Shown piece after piece: positions 8,878 to 17,017 of a DNA stretch of 63,876 bases. Location: the NCBI GenBank assembly GCA_038211295.1, contig JBBQVS010000014.1, forward strand, positions 1 to 63,876, given 5' to 3'. The position numbers were made by a program, and so were the translations under genes. The notes beneath the pieces are model-generated. The model was not told where the DNA came from, made no database searches, and saw only the letters and a program-made list of their open reading frames with translations. This stretch comes from JBBQVS01 sp038211295 (lineage in GTDB: Bacteria; Chloroflexota; Ktedonobacteria; Ktedonobacterales; Ktedonobacteraceae). The number at the start of each line of letters is the position of its first letter. Within the stretch, counting starts at the first letter, position 1.

Positions 8878-9098
8878 ACGTTTTTCCTTTGGATCTATTT
8901 CCCCTATGATGGCTCTTCTCTATCTCTTATGTAGTACGTGTCATGCTCTGCTATTGTGACAGATTTTCTCTGAAAGAACAAGAGATGTTTAGCCATTTCG
9001 TCGCGATGTTATTTTCACATTCCCCTTTCGTCTAGTATAGTACAGTACACTATCTACGTTGCTTTCTCGAAAGCAGCTTGAAAGCGAATATTTTGCTC

Positions 9099-9338
9099 AT
9101 GGATGGCCCCACAACAATGACAGTTACACACCTTTTTATAGCAGGAACGCTCTTCTGTGTTCTTTTTCTCTGGATAGTTGTCTTTACCTTTCTGGCATTG
9201 CGCCCAGAACCTACAAAGCGCGAAGCACCCACTTCTCGTGCAGCACCAATGCAGGCCGCTCTTACTCAGAAAACTATATCGTCTCCCATCAATACACCTG
9301 CATACGAACAAAAAAGCGAGGTCGCTTCACCTGTATAA
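9099..9338 (+). CDS. Small single-pass membrane protein, unknown
   Basis: The frame encodes about 79 residues: one strong transmembrane helix (HLFIAGTLFCVLFLWIVVFT) and a polar Thr/Ser/Ala/Pro-rich tail to residue 79. The start is uncertain: ATG 9099, ATG 9117 and TTG 9078 are all in frame, and none has a strong ribosome-binding site. A TATAGT-type -10 element lies at about 9037. It ends into the perfect hairpin at 9341-9401 shared with the converging gene, which supports a real transcription unit. No family is recognised. Confidence 0.5.
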   Translation: MDGPTTMTVTHLFIAGTLFCVLFLWIVVFTFLALRPEPTKREAPTSRAAPMQAALTQKTISSPINTPAYEQKSEVASPV

Positions 9339-9340
9339 GC

Positions 9341-9401
9341 ACGGGCAACAAAAAAGAGTGCGCTTACGTTTAGCATAAGCGCACTCTTTTTTGTTGCCCG
9401 T
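9341..9401. terminator. Bidirectional terminator, 26-bp perfect stem
   Basis: Arms 9341-9366 and 9376-9401 are exact reverse complements around a 9-nt loop, and they include A6 and T6 runs. Beyond them CACCTGTA and TACAGGTG, the last codons of both converging genes, are also complementary. Confidence 0.85.
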
Positions 9402-9404
9402 ACT

Positions 9405-10385
9405 CTACAGGTGGAAGTTGTCGCCGGTTCGCGTCGGGCGAAACGTGCCATTATCGTTGATGAACACGAAGTGACTATCCTGCACATTGACGATAATATC
9501 CGCTTTCCCATCACTATTCACGTCTTTGAAGGTCAAGGTAACGGGTGCTAAATCTTGATTTGGCCCGATCAGGACGGGGCCAACAAGAATGTGCGCCTTT
9601 GAGCAATCGCCAGCGGGGCATTCAATAACTTGAACGTGTCGCTTGAGATTGATAGCAATAAAATGACTTGGGGTTGCTTTAGAGTCGCCATGCCCGACAG
9701 CCATGTCGTAGTGTGTGGTGCGTGGTCGTCCATAACGCATGTCGTCCTGCGTGACCTGCCACCAGCTAAGGAAAGCAGTTAGCAACATCCAGCATACGAC
9801 CATCCCAATCAGCGCGAGACCGACGTAGACCAGCCAGTGAAAGCGTCGCCCACCGATACGTTTGGGTTCCTTCAAAAGCGCGGTTGTGCGCTGCGATGGA
9901 TCATCATCGAAATCGTCAAGAGGACGCCTACGCGCTGGTTGCACGGCGGGGATGCTTTGCGTGACGGTACGACGGGCCGGTTGTGATGCCGGTATGCTCT
10001 GTGTGGCGGCGCGGCGCGTTGCTGCTGCCGGCGTGACAGGAACATTCTGAGTCACAGTGCGCCGTGGCGCGGATGCTGGTTGTAGAGCCGGAATGCTCTG
10101 CGTGGCGGTACGACGCGGCGGAATTGTGTTTCCGCCTGTGCGCCCCGGATTGGAAGAGGTGCGATACGCACCCGACGCAAGCACATCTGTGGTGGCACGA
10201 CCCACCTCTGTTCGCACGTCACCATGATAACGGCGCGTGCTGGTTGGCATACGCGAAGGCCACACGTCATCGTACTCTTCATCTTCCGATATGTCTCGAC
10301 GTGTGTTGCGTGGTGCTGCAACGTCCTCTGAACGACGTTGTGAGTAACTCTGCTTTACGCTCTGTGTGTGACTCTGTTGATCCAC
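9405..10385 (-). CDS. Membrane protein with Pro/Thr repeat region and FG-GAP/VCBS-like C-terminal segment
   Basis: The 326-residue protein has a charged N-terminus, then a repeat region built on RRTVTQSIPAxQPA units (about residues 65-130), a transmembrane helix (HWLVYVGLALIGMVVCWMLL) and an external domain ending in FKDVNSDGKADIIVNVQD. This last motif is the calcium-binding FG-GAP/VCBS loop (DxNxDGxxD). GTG 10385 is preferred because AGAGGA lies 10 nt upstream and because a LexA-like box at 10429-10442 would otherwise be coding. Function is unknown: possibly surface sensing or binding. The repeats are arginine-rich and may vary in number between strains. Confidence 0.65.
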   Translation of the reverse strand: MDQQSHTQSVKQSYSQRRSEDVAAPRNTRRDISEDEEYDDVWPSRMPTSTRRYHGDVRTEVGRATTDVLASGAYRTSSNPGRTGGNTIPPRRTATQSIPALQPASAPRRTVTQNVPVTPAAATRRAATQSIPASQPARRTVTQSIPAVQPARRRPLDDFDDDPSQRTTALLKEPKRIGGRRFHWLVYVGLALIGMVVCWMLLTAFLSWWQVTQDDMRYGRPRTTHYDMAVGHGDSKATPSHFIAINLKRHVQVIECPAGDCSKAHILVGPVLIGPNQDLAPVTLTFKDVNSDGKADIIVNVQDSHFVFINDNGTFRPTRTGDNFHL

Positions 10386-10428
10386 ATTGTCACCGTCCTC
10401 TCTTAGGAGTTTTTTCTGAGAGTTTTTT

Positions 10429-10442
10429 GGAACATACGTTCC
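10429..10442. promoter_or_regulatory. Candidate LexA (SOS) box
   Basis: GGAACATACGTTCC matches the Bacillus-type LexA consensus CGAACRNRYGTTYC at every position except the first. It lies 44 bp upstream of the GTG at 10385. Imperfect relatives follow at 10472-10485 (GGAACAAACGTACA) and 10501-10513 (GGAACATATGGTC). Regulation is inferred from the motif only. Confidence 0.4.
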
Positions 10443-10882
10443 AGTGTATAGGTGTATGAATAATGTACACAGGAACAAACGTACATGTCAACGGGTTTGC
10501 GGAACATATGGTCGTGGTAAGGAAAAGTCCTTGTTGAAAGAATCAGTGTTCCGTAAGCCACACCTGTGTCCTACGGAACGTGATAATCGCTCTCGCCCAT
10601 CATACGTCTACCGTTTGTTGCAAAAAACTCCCTACTTAGATACCTTTTATGAGCCATTGGCGGCCCTACTTTATTAAAGATATGACGCGATAATATAGAA
10701 GCAAAAACCATACAAGATAGTGCGTCATGTATAGAGGAATATAGACCTGCGTCCCAGAATATTGGCAAAAAAAGGAAAAAAGAGACGCTATTCATTTGAC
10801 CGCTACATTCATCAAGACGTACCGTAAACAGGTTTATAACATCCAATTTTTCTGCTCGTTCGGAAATAAGGTTTTAGAAAAT
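10443..10882. other. Intergenic region upstream of the FG-GAP-like gene
   Basis: The stretch contains no gene I can support. It holds the two weaker LexA-like sites and an inverted repeat GTTCCGTA / TACGGAAC (10548-10555 and 10572-10579, 16-nt spacer), which could be an operator. The remainder is AT-rich with stops in all frames. Confidence 0.5.
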
Positions 10883-12844
10883 TTAACTCCACAAATTCTC
10901 CTGTGTTGTTTGCTCCGTACCGCTTCTTGCCTGTCTGCGTGTCAGGGTACGTTTCTCGCGCAGCTTCCCACCTCTCGCATTAGACGTAGCCAATACGGAT
11001 TGCTCGCTCTCTTCTTCGCGCTCTTTTTGTTGCCCGACACGTTGTATATACCCTTCAAAAATGGTAGGACGCTCTATTTGCACCTCTGACCACTGCCCGA
11101 TGATTGCCTCCAGAACCGCATTCTCACATTCTCGTAACACTGCGTCGTGTTTTCTCATCTCCCGTAACCCATCCACTAGTACCAGTGTCGGTGTATCATC
11201 TAGCCATGTAAGAAACGCTTGTTTTACTCGCGCCATCCATTGCTGAGTATACAAACCAATACCTGAAGTAAAGAGAATGTCTTCGTTGATAATAGAGTCT
11301 GTGGCGCGTTGCAACTCGGAGCGGCGATAACAGTATAACACATCTGCACAAGCATTTTCAGGCAGTAGTCCCTGATGTTGTACAAGTGTACGCACTGCCC
11401 TAACGTCGATCTGTGCCAGACGTTCCGCGAAGTCATCGTACTGTGTGCGAAGCATCGCGAGGATGTCCGTTACTGCAAGCTGTCCTGTATAGAATACGGT
11501 TGGGAAGGCCAGAAAGATACTTGAAAACGCTCCTTTTGCTTCTACTGGAATAGCGAGCACAAGATCTTTCCGATCTTGCAGTTGCAGCAACTTTTGCAGT
11601 TTTCGCTCTCGATATGTCGGAGTCCAGAAGCCCAGTATCTCGACGTAGATACGCCGTTGAGCGCGAGTCAACGCGAAATCGGGAATGAAGATGCTGCGGT
11701 TGAGCAATAATGGCTCCGGTTCACGCTCTAGCCGCCAGCCATCGACGCCCTGACTTCCCGCCAACGCCATGAACGCCTCCGCAAATGACTGTTCGATGCT
11801 GCTGTCGAATATCTGTTGCTCCGGTACATACGAAGACGATTGCGCGTCGGCGGGAACTTCTTGCGGAGGTAAAAGGTGCAAAAGCGCGGCGTCCATCTTG
11901 AAGGCATACGAGCGATGCAGAAAATGCACTGTCGCGGCGGCTTCCACAATCGTGTTGGCAAACGAGGCTTTCTTGACCTTGCGGGGCGCGTCGCCCGAAA
12001 CACTTGTAAGCCCATACCCCATTAGGATGCGACAGAGCCGCGCCAGGCGCAGGCCATACTGTTGCGCGGAACCCGTGACTTCCTGTGGCCCATACAGCGT
12101 CAGAGAGAGCAAGGGGGGCATACCCGTAAGCATCGGCTCATAGGCAAGGTCATAGTAGACGCCCAATTTCCGCGCGATATAACAGAGCCGCTTGATTACC
12201 GCGCCAACGCCCGTTGAGGTGGTGAGCTGACTTTTGCTGAAGGCAGCGCAGTCAATCAGAAAGCGCACACTGGATGCGTTGAAAAGCGCGGCCTCAAATA
12301 CCCATTGATTGTAGAGTGTCGCCACCTCTTGCGGCGTGGGTGGTGTGGGAGTTGCGCGAACCAATCGCGCCTCTTCTTCGGTATCCAATGCCAGCAAATA
12401 TTCCAGCTCTTGCGCAGTCAAGCCGTGCGTTGTGGCAAAAGTGTGTAGCGCACTCTCACGAGTCTGTGTGGCTAGAAAGCCGTTATGATGTGCGTTGACA
12501 TAACTATAGAGCGCGAGGCGAAGATGTATCGGTGAGGTGATGTCGGACAGGTCGGGATGCTGGCTCATACGTTGCACCGCTTCCGTCCAATCAGGTTGTC
12601 GCCACATGTACCAGTGGCTCAGTGTCGCGAGCAGGCAATGGGCGAGCCGATAATCGCCAACACATGCACGCGCATCATCGAGTGAAAAAAGGCGTTGTGG
12701 TTGACCGAGCAAGCGTTCATAATATACAATGAGTTGCGCCAGCTCCCGCGCTTGCTCACCCTGGTGTAAGAAGTGAAGCGAGACGGTTAAGTCTCCCTGT
12801 TGCCGCCGTACCGATTTTTTAACATCTTGCAAACTAAAACGCAA
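10883..12844 (-). CDS. DUF790 / Bax1-type nuclease, partner of XPB helicase
   Basis: The 653-residue protein matches the DUF790 family: Bax1 in archaea, a structure-specific endonuclease that binds XPB and cuts DNA bubbles opened by it. Visible family features are a long helical N-terminal domain and a C-terminal PD-(D/E)xK nuclease core, with IFIPDFAL (Asp) followed by IYVEILGFWTPTYRERKL (Glu and Lys). It starts at TTG 12844 with AAGGA 6 nt upstream. The XPB helicase gene is on the same strand 4.2 kb upstream; a TnpB element and a kinase-like gene, both in the opposite direction, stand between them. I infer a nucleotide-excision-type repair role for the pair. The last ~70 residues are basic and of low complexity. 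Confidence 0.8.
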   Translation of the reverse strand: MRFSLQDVKKSVRRQQGDLTVSLHFLHQGEQARELAQLIVYYERLLGQPQRLFSLDDARACVGDYRLAHCLLATLSHWYMWRQPDWTEAVQRMSQHPDLSDITSPIHLRLALYSYVNAHHNGFLATQTRESALHTFATTHGLTAQELEYLLALDTEEEARLVRATPTPPTPQEVATLYNQWVFEAALFNASSVRFLIDCAAFSKSQLTTSTGVGAVIKRLCYIARKLGVYYDLAYEPMLTGMPPLLSLTLYGPQEVTGSAQQYGLRLARLCRILMGYGLTSVSGDAPRKVKKASFANTIVEAAATVHFLHRSYAFKMDAALLHLLPPQEVPADAQSSSYVPEQQIFDSSIEQSFAEAFMALAGSQGVDGWRLEREPEPLLLNRSIFIPDFALTRAQRRIYVEILGFWTPTYRERKLQKLLQLQDRKDLVLAIPVEAKGAFSSIFLAFPTVFYTGQLAVTDILAMLRTQYDDFAERLAQIDVRAVRTLVQHQGLLPENACADVLYCYRRSELQRATDSIINEDILFTSGIGLYTQQWMARVKQAFLTWLDDTPTLVLVDGLREMRKHDAVLRECENAVLEAIIGQWSEVQIERPTIFEGYIQRVGQQKEREEESEQSVLATSNARGGKLREKRTLTRRQARSGTEQTTQENLWS

Positions 12845-13066
12845 TGGAAGTCCTTCTTTTTAGAGATGTATTCTACAGTATACAACCAAAATCGGAAGTT
12901 GTGTTGTGAGTGAGCGCGGATATGTGTCCTCCACATTCCAATTTTAGCCTAGTGCCGTAAACGCCCTGACTTCTAGTTATGGGGATACAAGGCACAAATG
13001 TGGCACTTGACAACAATGCATGCAATATGGTAAAACATATACATAAACACATAAAAGTATGCCAAT
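12845..13066. other. Presumed left part of the TnpB element
   Basis: This non-coding stretch precedes the small RHH ORF. TTGACA at 13007-13012 is followed 18 nt later by TAAAAC, a weak promoter. No clear left-end hairpin or tnpA gene is visible, so the left boundary of the element cannot be placed. Confidence 0.35.
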
Positions 13067-13339
13067 TTGCGGCTTCACAAAACCACCTTGCACGAGGTGA
13101 AAATCGTGGCATCACTGGCCCATGAGTCCATGATACACACCATTCAACGCCTTGTGGCACAAGAGAAAGTGCGATTGCAGAAAGGAGAGAGGAAGTGCAC
13201 AAAGCGTTTAAGTACCGCTTGTATCCCACCAAAAAGCAGGAAAAGACGCTGTTCTTTACCCTCAATCGCTGCCGAGAGTTGTATAATGCCGCCTTGTCAG
13301 AAAGAAGGGATAGCTACAAATATACAGGCAAGGGTGTGA
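13067..13339 (+). CDS. Small RHH (CopG-like) protein overlapping tnpB
   Basis: From TTG 13067 the frame reads RLHKTTLHEVKIVASLAHES, the strand and first helix of a ribbon-helix-helix DNA-binding protein, followed by MIHTIQRLVAQEKVR for the second helix. The last ~48 codons overlap the first 145 bp of tnpB in another frame and are probably not conserved. A 1-nt insertion would connect it to ATG 13059 and give M-P-N-L-R-L-H-K; as it stands there is only the TTG, so the start looks damaged. The overlap suggests coupling with TnpB or autoregulation. A similar RHH start appears at 63811. Confidence 0.5.
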   Translation: MRLHKTTLHEVKIVASLAHESMIHTIQRLVAQEKVRLQKGERKCTKRLSTACIPPKSRKRRCSLPSIAAESCIMPPCQKEGIATNIQARV

Positions 13340-14376
13340 GTTACTATGACCAGAAACGTGATTTACCTGAGATTAAGCAGATCAGAGAAGAGTACAAGGA
13401 CATTCACTCACAAGTGTTGCAAGATGTGTTCTTGCGTCTCGACAAGGGAATGAAAGCGTTCTTTCGCCGCGTGAAAGCAGGAGAGAAAGCAGGATTTCCA
13501 CGTTTTCAAGGACGCACCCGCTACGACAGTTTCACCTATCCGCAAGGCGGCTACACCCTTTGTGAGAAGCATGTCACCCTTTCAAAGATTGGCACGATAC
13601 GGGTCAAACTTCATCGACCTGTACAGGGCAAGATTAAGACATGCACCGTCAAACGAGAAGGAGAACACTGGTACGTGGTATTGAGTTGCGAGATCGAGCA
13701 GGGAGAAACGCACGTACCCTCCACAGACGACGCGATAGGGATTGACCTGGGCTTGTTGCACTTTGCGACCCTCTCAACAGGTGACACCATAGAAAACCCC
13801 CGATACTTCCGCCGTGGACAAGCAGACCTCACACGCAAGCAGCAAACATTAGCAAGGGGTAAACGTGGCTCCCATCGTCGAGAGAAAGCGCGGAAGCAGG
13901 TTGCAAGGGCGCACAGGAAAATCAGAAATCAAAGACAAGATTTCCTGCACAAGCACTCGCGCCACTTGGTCACTACCTACGAGATGATTGTGTTTGAGGA
14001 TTTGGCGGTTGCCACCATGAGCCGCGCCCCGAAACCAAAGCAGGATGAGAACGGGAAGTATCTTCCGAATGGGGCGCGTGCTAAAGCAGGACTCAATAAA
14101 AGCATTCTTGATGCTGGGTGGGGGCAATTCGTGAGCATGTGTCGGTACAAAGCGGAAGAAGCTGGTACGGTACAGGTGCTTACAATTGACCCCAAGTACA
14201 CCAGTCAAGTCTGTAGTGGATGTGGCACGGTTCGCAAGAAAGACTTGTCAGAGCGTTGGCACTCCTGCGCGTGTGGATGTGAACTCGATAGAGACCACAA
14301 CGCCGCCATCAACATCCTGAACAAAGGAATGAAAACACGTTCGGGTGGGATACACCCAACGCTGGCAACAGCGTAG
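13195..14376 (+). CDS. tnpB: TnpB (OrfB), RNA-guided nuclease of IS200/IS605-type element
   Basis: The 393-residue protein has the full TnpB layout: an N-terminal helix-turn-helix/wedge region (FKYRLYPTKKQEKTLFF), RuvC-I IGIDLGLLHFATL with the catalytic Asp, RuvC-II VFEDLAV with the Glu, a zinc finger CSGCG...CACGC near residues 345-363, and RuvC-III DRDHNAAINIL with the last Asp. All active-site residues are present, so it should be active with an omega RNA from its 3' end. The start is GTG 13195 after GGAGAGAGGA. No TnpA transposase is present, so the element would need one in trans. It lies between the Bax1 and XPB genes and probably came in by insertion. Confidence 0.9.
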   Translation: MHKAFKYRLYPTKKQEKTLFFTLNRCRELYNAALSERRDSYKYTGKGVSYYDQKRDLPEIKQIREEYKDIHSQVLQDVFLRLDKGMKAFFRRVKAGEKAGFPRFQGRTRYDSFTYPQGGYTLCEKHVTLSKIGTIRVKLHRPVQGKIKTCTVKREGEHWYVVLSCEIEQGETHVPSTDDAIGIDLGLLHFATLSTGDTIENPRYFRRGQADLTRKQQTLARGKRGSHRREKARKQVARAHRKIRNQRQDFLHKHSRHLVTTYEMIVFEDLAVATMSRAPKPKQDENGKYLPNGARAKAGLNKSILDAGWGQFVSMCRYKAEEAGTVQVLTIDPKYTSQVCSGCGTVRKKDLSERWHSCACGCELDRDHNAAINILNKGMKTRSGGIHPTLATA

Positions 14377-14425
14377 AAGCCCCTGCGTTTGACACATGGG
14401 GTATATCACAAATTTCATTTGACGA
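14330..14425 (+). ncRNA. Likely right end / omega RNA region of the TnpB element
   Basis: The end of tnpB and the following bases contain short hairpin-forming blocks (GGGTGGGATACACCC, CGCTGGCAACAGCG, CCCCTGCG...CATGGGG). This is the usual layout of the TnpB 3' end that doubles as guide-RNA scaffold. The exact right boundary, and so the guide, is not determined. Confidence 0.4.
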
Positions 14426-14535
14426 AATAAGACATGCGTCCTAAAACATTGAACGTTGAGCTTTTTTCTGGTATCGTAGTGTTGGGATACTTGGTAATTC
14501 GCGGAGCGCATTAATCTGGTGAATCGGAGAGCGTG

Positions 14536-16953
14536 ATGAGTACAGTTCCACAAAAACTTGGACGATACGAACTGCGAACACAACTGGGTCGCGGCAACGT
14601 GGGTGAGCTATGGAAAGGGTACGATCTACAATTTAAGCATGATGTCGCGGTGAAGGTCATTCACACAGACTTGCAATCTGATCCCGGTTTTATGAAGCGG
14701 TTCGGCGAAGGGGGTCAGAGGGTTATAGCACTGCACCATGACAATATTGTACAGGTCTATGATGTTGCCATCGCCCATAAAGAAGGTACAACAAGCACCT
14801 CGGCCTATGTAGTGTCAGAATATATCGAGGGCCAGACGCTCGCCAGATATATAGCGACAGCCACGCGTACAAATGGGCCGTTACTATCGTTGCACGACAT
14901 TGTGTATCTCTTCACAAGTCTGGGCGTCGCGATTGACTACGCACATCAGCACGGTGTTGTTCACGGGAATGTGAAACCGACGAATGTCTTGCTTGACCAA
15001 CAACACAAGGAGCATCTGGTCATAGGTGAGCCGATGCTGACCGATCTGGGAATGCCGCTTCTCCTGGGCGAAAACGCGAGTATTGCATCACCGCACTACA
15101 TGTCGCCGGAACAAGCAAAGGGTGACGCGCCCAGTAATCGTAGCGATATCTACGCGCTAGGCGTGATGCTGTACGAACTGTGTACAGGCACAAAGCCGTT
15201 TCGCAACGAAAGCTCAGTCGCGGTCATGATGCAACATATCAACACGCTCCCGACACCGCCGATTCTGCTCAATCCACACCTTCCGCCCGCGCTGTCAGAG
15301 GTAATTCTTCGCGCAATGGCGAAGGATACCGCCACCCGCTATGCGATGGCCTCACTCTTGGCAACAGCGATTGCCGACGCATGTTCGATTCGCTCGACCA
15401 TTGTGTCGCCACGTGTCGCGGAAGAAGAAAGCAGCTATCACGCAGCAAGCGGTCAATACAGTTCGTTTCTTGGCGTCTCGCATCCAACGGAAAAGACGCC
15501 TGCCGTGGCGAAAGCTCCCCTGTCTCCTATGCCAAATGTCTATACCAATCCGCGCCAACCAATCCTGCCTGCCGCGACGCAACAGATGAGTCCGATAGCG
15601 AATTCGCCAAACGTGTCGGGCAAGCAACGCATCATCGCGCCAACTCCGATACCTGCAACCGCGCCAATCACGAAGAAGATACCAGTACCCTTACAGCTAG
15701 GTGTACCAGCCGCAACGAATACCCAGCCACAGACGCCACAACTCACGCGTCCACAACCACCTGTACGGGTTACGGTTCCACAGGCAAAGCCGGGTCAAGC
15801 GTCGCTTGTCACTCATGCCTATGCGCCAACGGAAACGTCACCCGTGCTGCCAAATACACCTTTCCCCAGACCAATACGCCGTTCACACTTCATGGACACT
15901 CCTATCTATGTCATCGTCGCGGTCTGTGTCCTCCTGCTTCTGCTCATAACGACAATCATCGGTGGCTTCTTGCTTAGCTCAAAAGGAATCGCAAGCAATA
16001 CCGTTGTCGGTAATGTGTTTTTTCAGGACGACGCGCTTGGTCACGCTGATACGCTACGGATTGATCTGCACAGCATAACCACCCTCCCACAGGGAAAGGT
16101 CTATCAAGCGTGGCTACAAAACACGAGGCAGCAGACGCTACCACTGGGAACGCTCACGCTCGCCAATAGTACCGCGACGCTGGTTTACGCAGGAACACCA
16201 CAGCACACAAACCTTTTGTCAGAGGTACAGGGTGTCTTTATAACAACCGAGAGCGTGGATAGCAACCTCAAAAAGCCCACAGGGGATGCAGTATACAGGG
16301 CGACCTTTGGTAAAGCGGTACTAACCTCGCTCAAAAACATTCTGTACCAGACACCAAACTTCCCCTCGGAAGGTGGTGTAGTGGTTGGCATGAACGAGAT
16401 TATCCGCTCAATTGATGAGAAGGCCGGTAGCCTTGTAGACAGTATTAGTGGGACACACGATTACCCGATGGCGAAGCGTCAGGCCACACGTATCTTAGAA
16501 CTGATCGATGGAACGCAGTACGCGCGACAATCGGGCGATCTCCCCAAAAACGTGTCAAGTCAGCTTGAGGCCAAAGTGGGCCTGATCTCTTCTCCTGCAC
16601 AAATGGGGTACATCGACACACTCTCGGTACAACTGGATGGCCTACAGCAAAAGGTTAGCAACACGTCGAACATACAGCAACACATCCAAAATGTCAGAAG
16701 CGCGATAACCGACCTGCGCGAATGGATTCAAAAGGTGCGTAGCTATGACGTTTTGCTCGTGCAGGCCGCGAATATAGCTGACCCCGCCCTCTATGGCAAC
16801 GCACTACAGGTCAAACAGTTCGCGGCGGACGCCTACACGGGCCGCACTATTCCACCCAACGACGGGCCACGTCCGATTCTCGGCTCCGCCGGCGCGTATC
16901 AAGCCTACGTGGAATGCAAATATCTCGCGACACTGGATATGAAGACGGTATAA
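14536..16953 (+). CDS. Hanks-type Ser/Thr kinase-like receptor with altered catalytic loop
   Basis: The 805-residue protein starts with a kinase domain (1-270): Gly-loop LGRGNVGELWKG, VAVKVI with the ATP-binding Lys, DLG for DFG, and SPEQAKG for APE. The catalytic HRD is replaced by HGN (VVHGNVKPTNVLL), so the proton-acceptor Asp is missing. A Pro/Thr-rich linker (280-455), one TM helix (YVIVAVCVLLLLLITTIIGG) and an external domain follow. The first part of the external domain resembles the anti-sigma-factor RskA C-terminal domain (KVYQAWLQNTRQQTLPLGTL); a helical tail ends it. ATG 14536 follows GGAGAG. It may be a pseudokinase or a kinase with low activity. It is monocistronic and ends at the hairpin 16959-17017. 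Confidence 0.8.
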   Translation: MSTVPQKLGRYELRTQLGRGNVGELWKGYDLQFKHDVAVKVIHTDLQSDPGFMKRFGEGGQRVIALHHDNIVQVYDVAIAHKEGTTSTSAYVVSEYIEGQTLARYIATATRTNGPLLSLHDIVYLFTSLGVAIDYAHQHGVVHGNVKPTNVLLDQQHKEHLVIGEPMLTDLGMPLLLGENASIASPHYMSPEQAKGDAPSNRSDIYALGVMLYELCTGTKPFRNESSVAVMMQHINTLPTPPILLNPHLPPALSEVILRAMAKDTATRYAMASLLATAIADACSIRSTIVSPRVAEEESSYHAASGQYSSFLGVSHPTEKTPAVAKAPLSPMPNVYTNPRQPILPAATQQMSPIANSPNVSGKQRIIAPTPIPATAPITKKIPVPLQLGVPAATNTQPQTPQLTRPQPPVRVTVPQAKPGQASLVTHAYAPTETSPVLPNTPFPRPIRRSHFMDTPIYVIVAVCVLLLLLITTIIGGFLLSSKGIASNTVVGNVFFQDDALGHADTLRIDLHSITTLPQGKVYQAWLQNTRQQTLPLGTLTLANSTATLVYAGTPQHTNLLSEVQGVFITTESVDSNLKKPTGDAVYRATFGKAVLTSLKNILYQTPNFPSEGGVVVGMNEIIRSIDEKAGSLVDSISGTHDYPMAKRQATRILELIDGTQYARQSGDLPKNVSSQLEAKVGLISSPAQMGYIDTLSVQLDGLQQKVSNTSNIQQHIQNVRSAITDLREWIQKVRSYDVLLVQAANIADPALYGNALQVKQFAADAYTGRTIPPNDGPRPILGSAGAYQAYVECKYLATLDMKTV

Positions 16954-16958
16954 ATCGG

Positions 16959-17017
16959 GTGACAGAAGGATACGTATGCAAGACATGTTGTGTCCTGCAT
17001 ACGTATCCTTCTGTCAC
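16959..17017. terminator. Bidirectional terminator, 27-bp stem with one mismatch
   Basis: Arms 16959-16985 and 16991-17017 pair except for one A/C position; the loop is 5 nt. The stem covers the stop codon of the XPB gene (17014-17016) and ends both converging genes. Confidence 0.8.

Noticed and set aside
9900..10100. Repeated ~60-bp units suggesting a CRISPR or satellite array
   Set aside because: They are in-frame protein repeats (RRTVTQSIP type) of the minus-strand gene with coding-type variation.
15180..15977. 265-codon ORF on the plus strand inside the kinase-like gene
   Set aside because: It lies in another frame of a well-supported gene, is rich in Arg/Ser/Cys, and has no ribosome-binding site.
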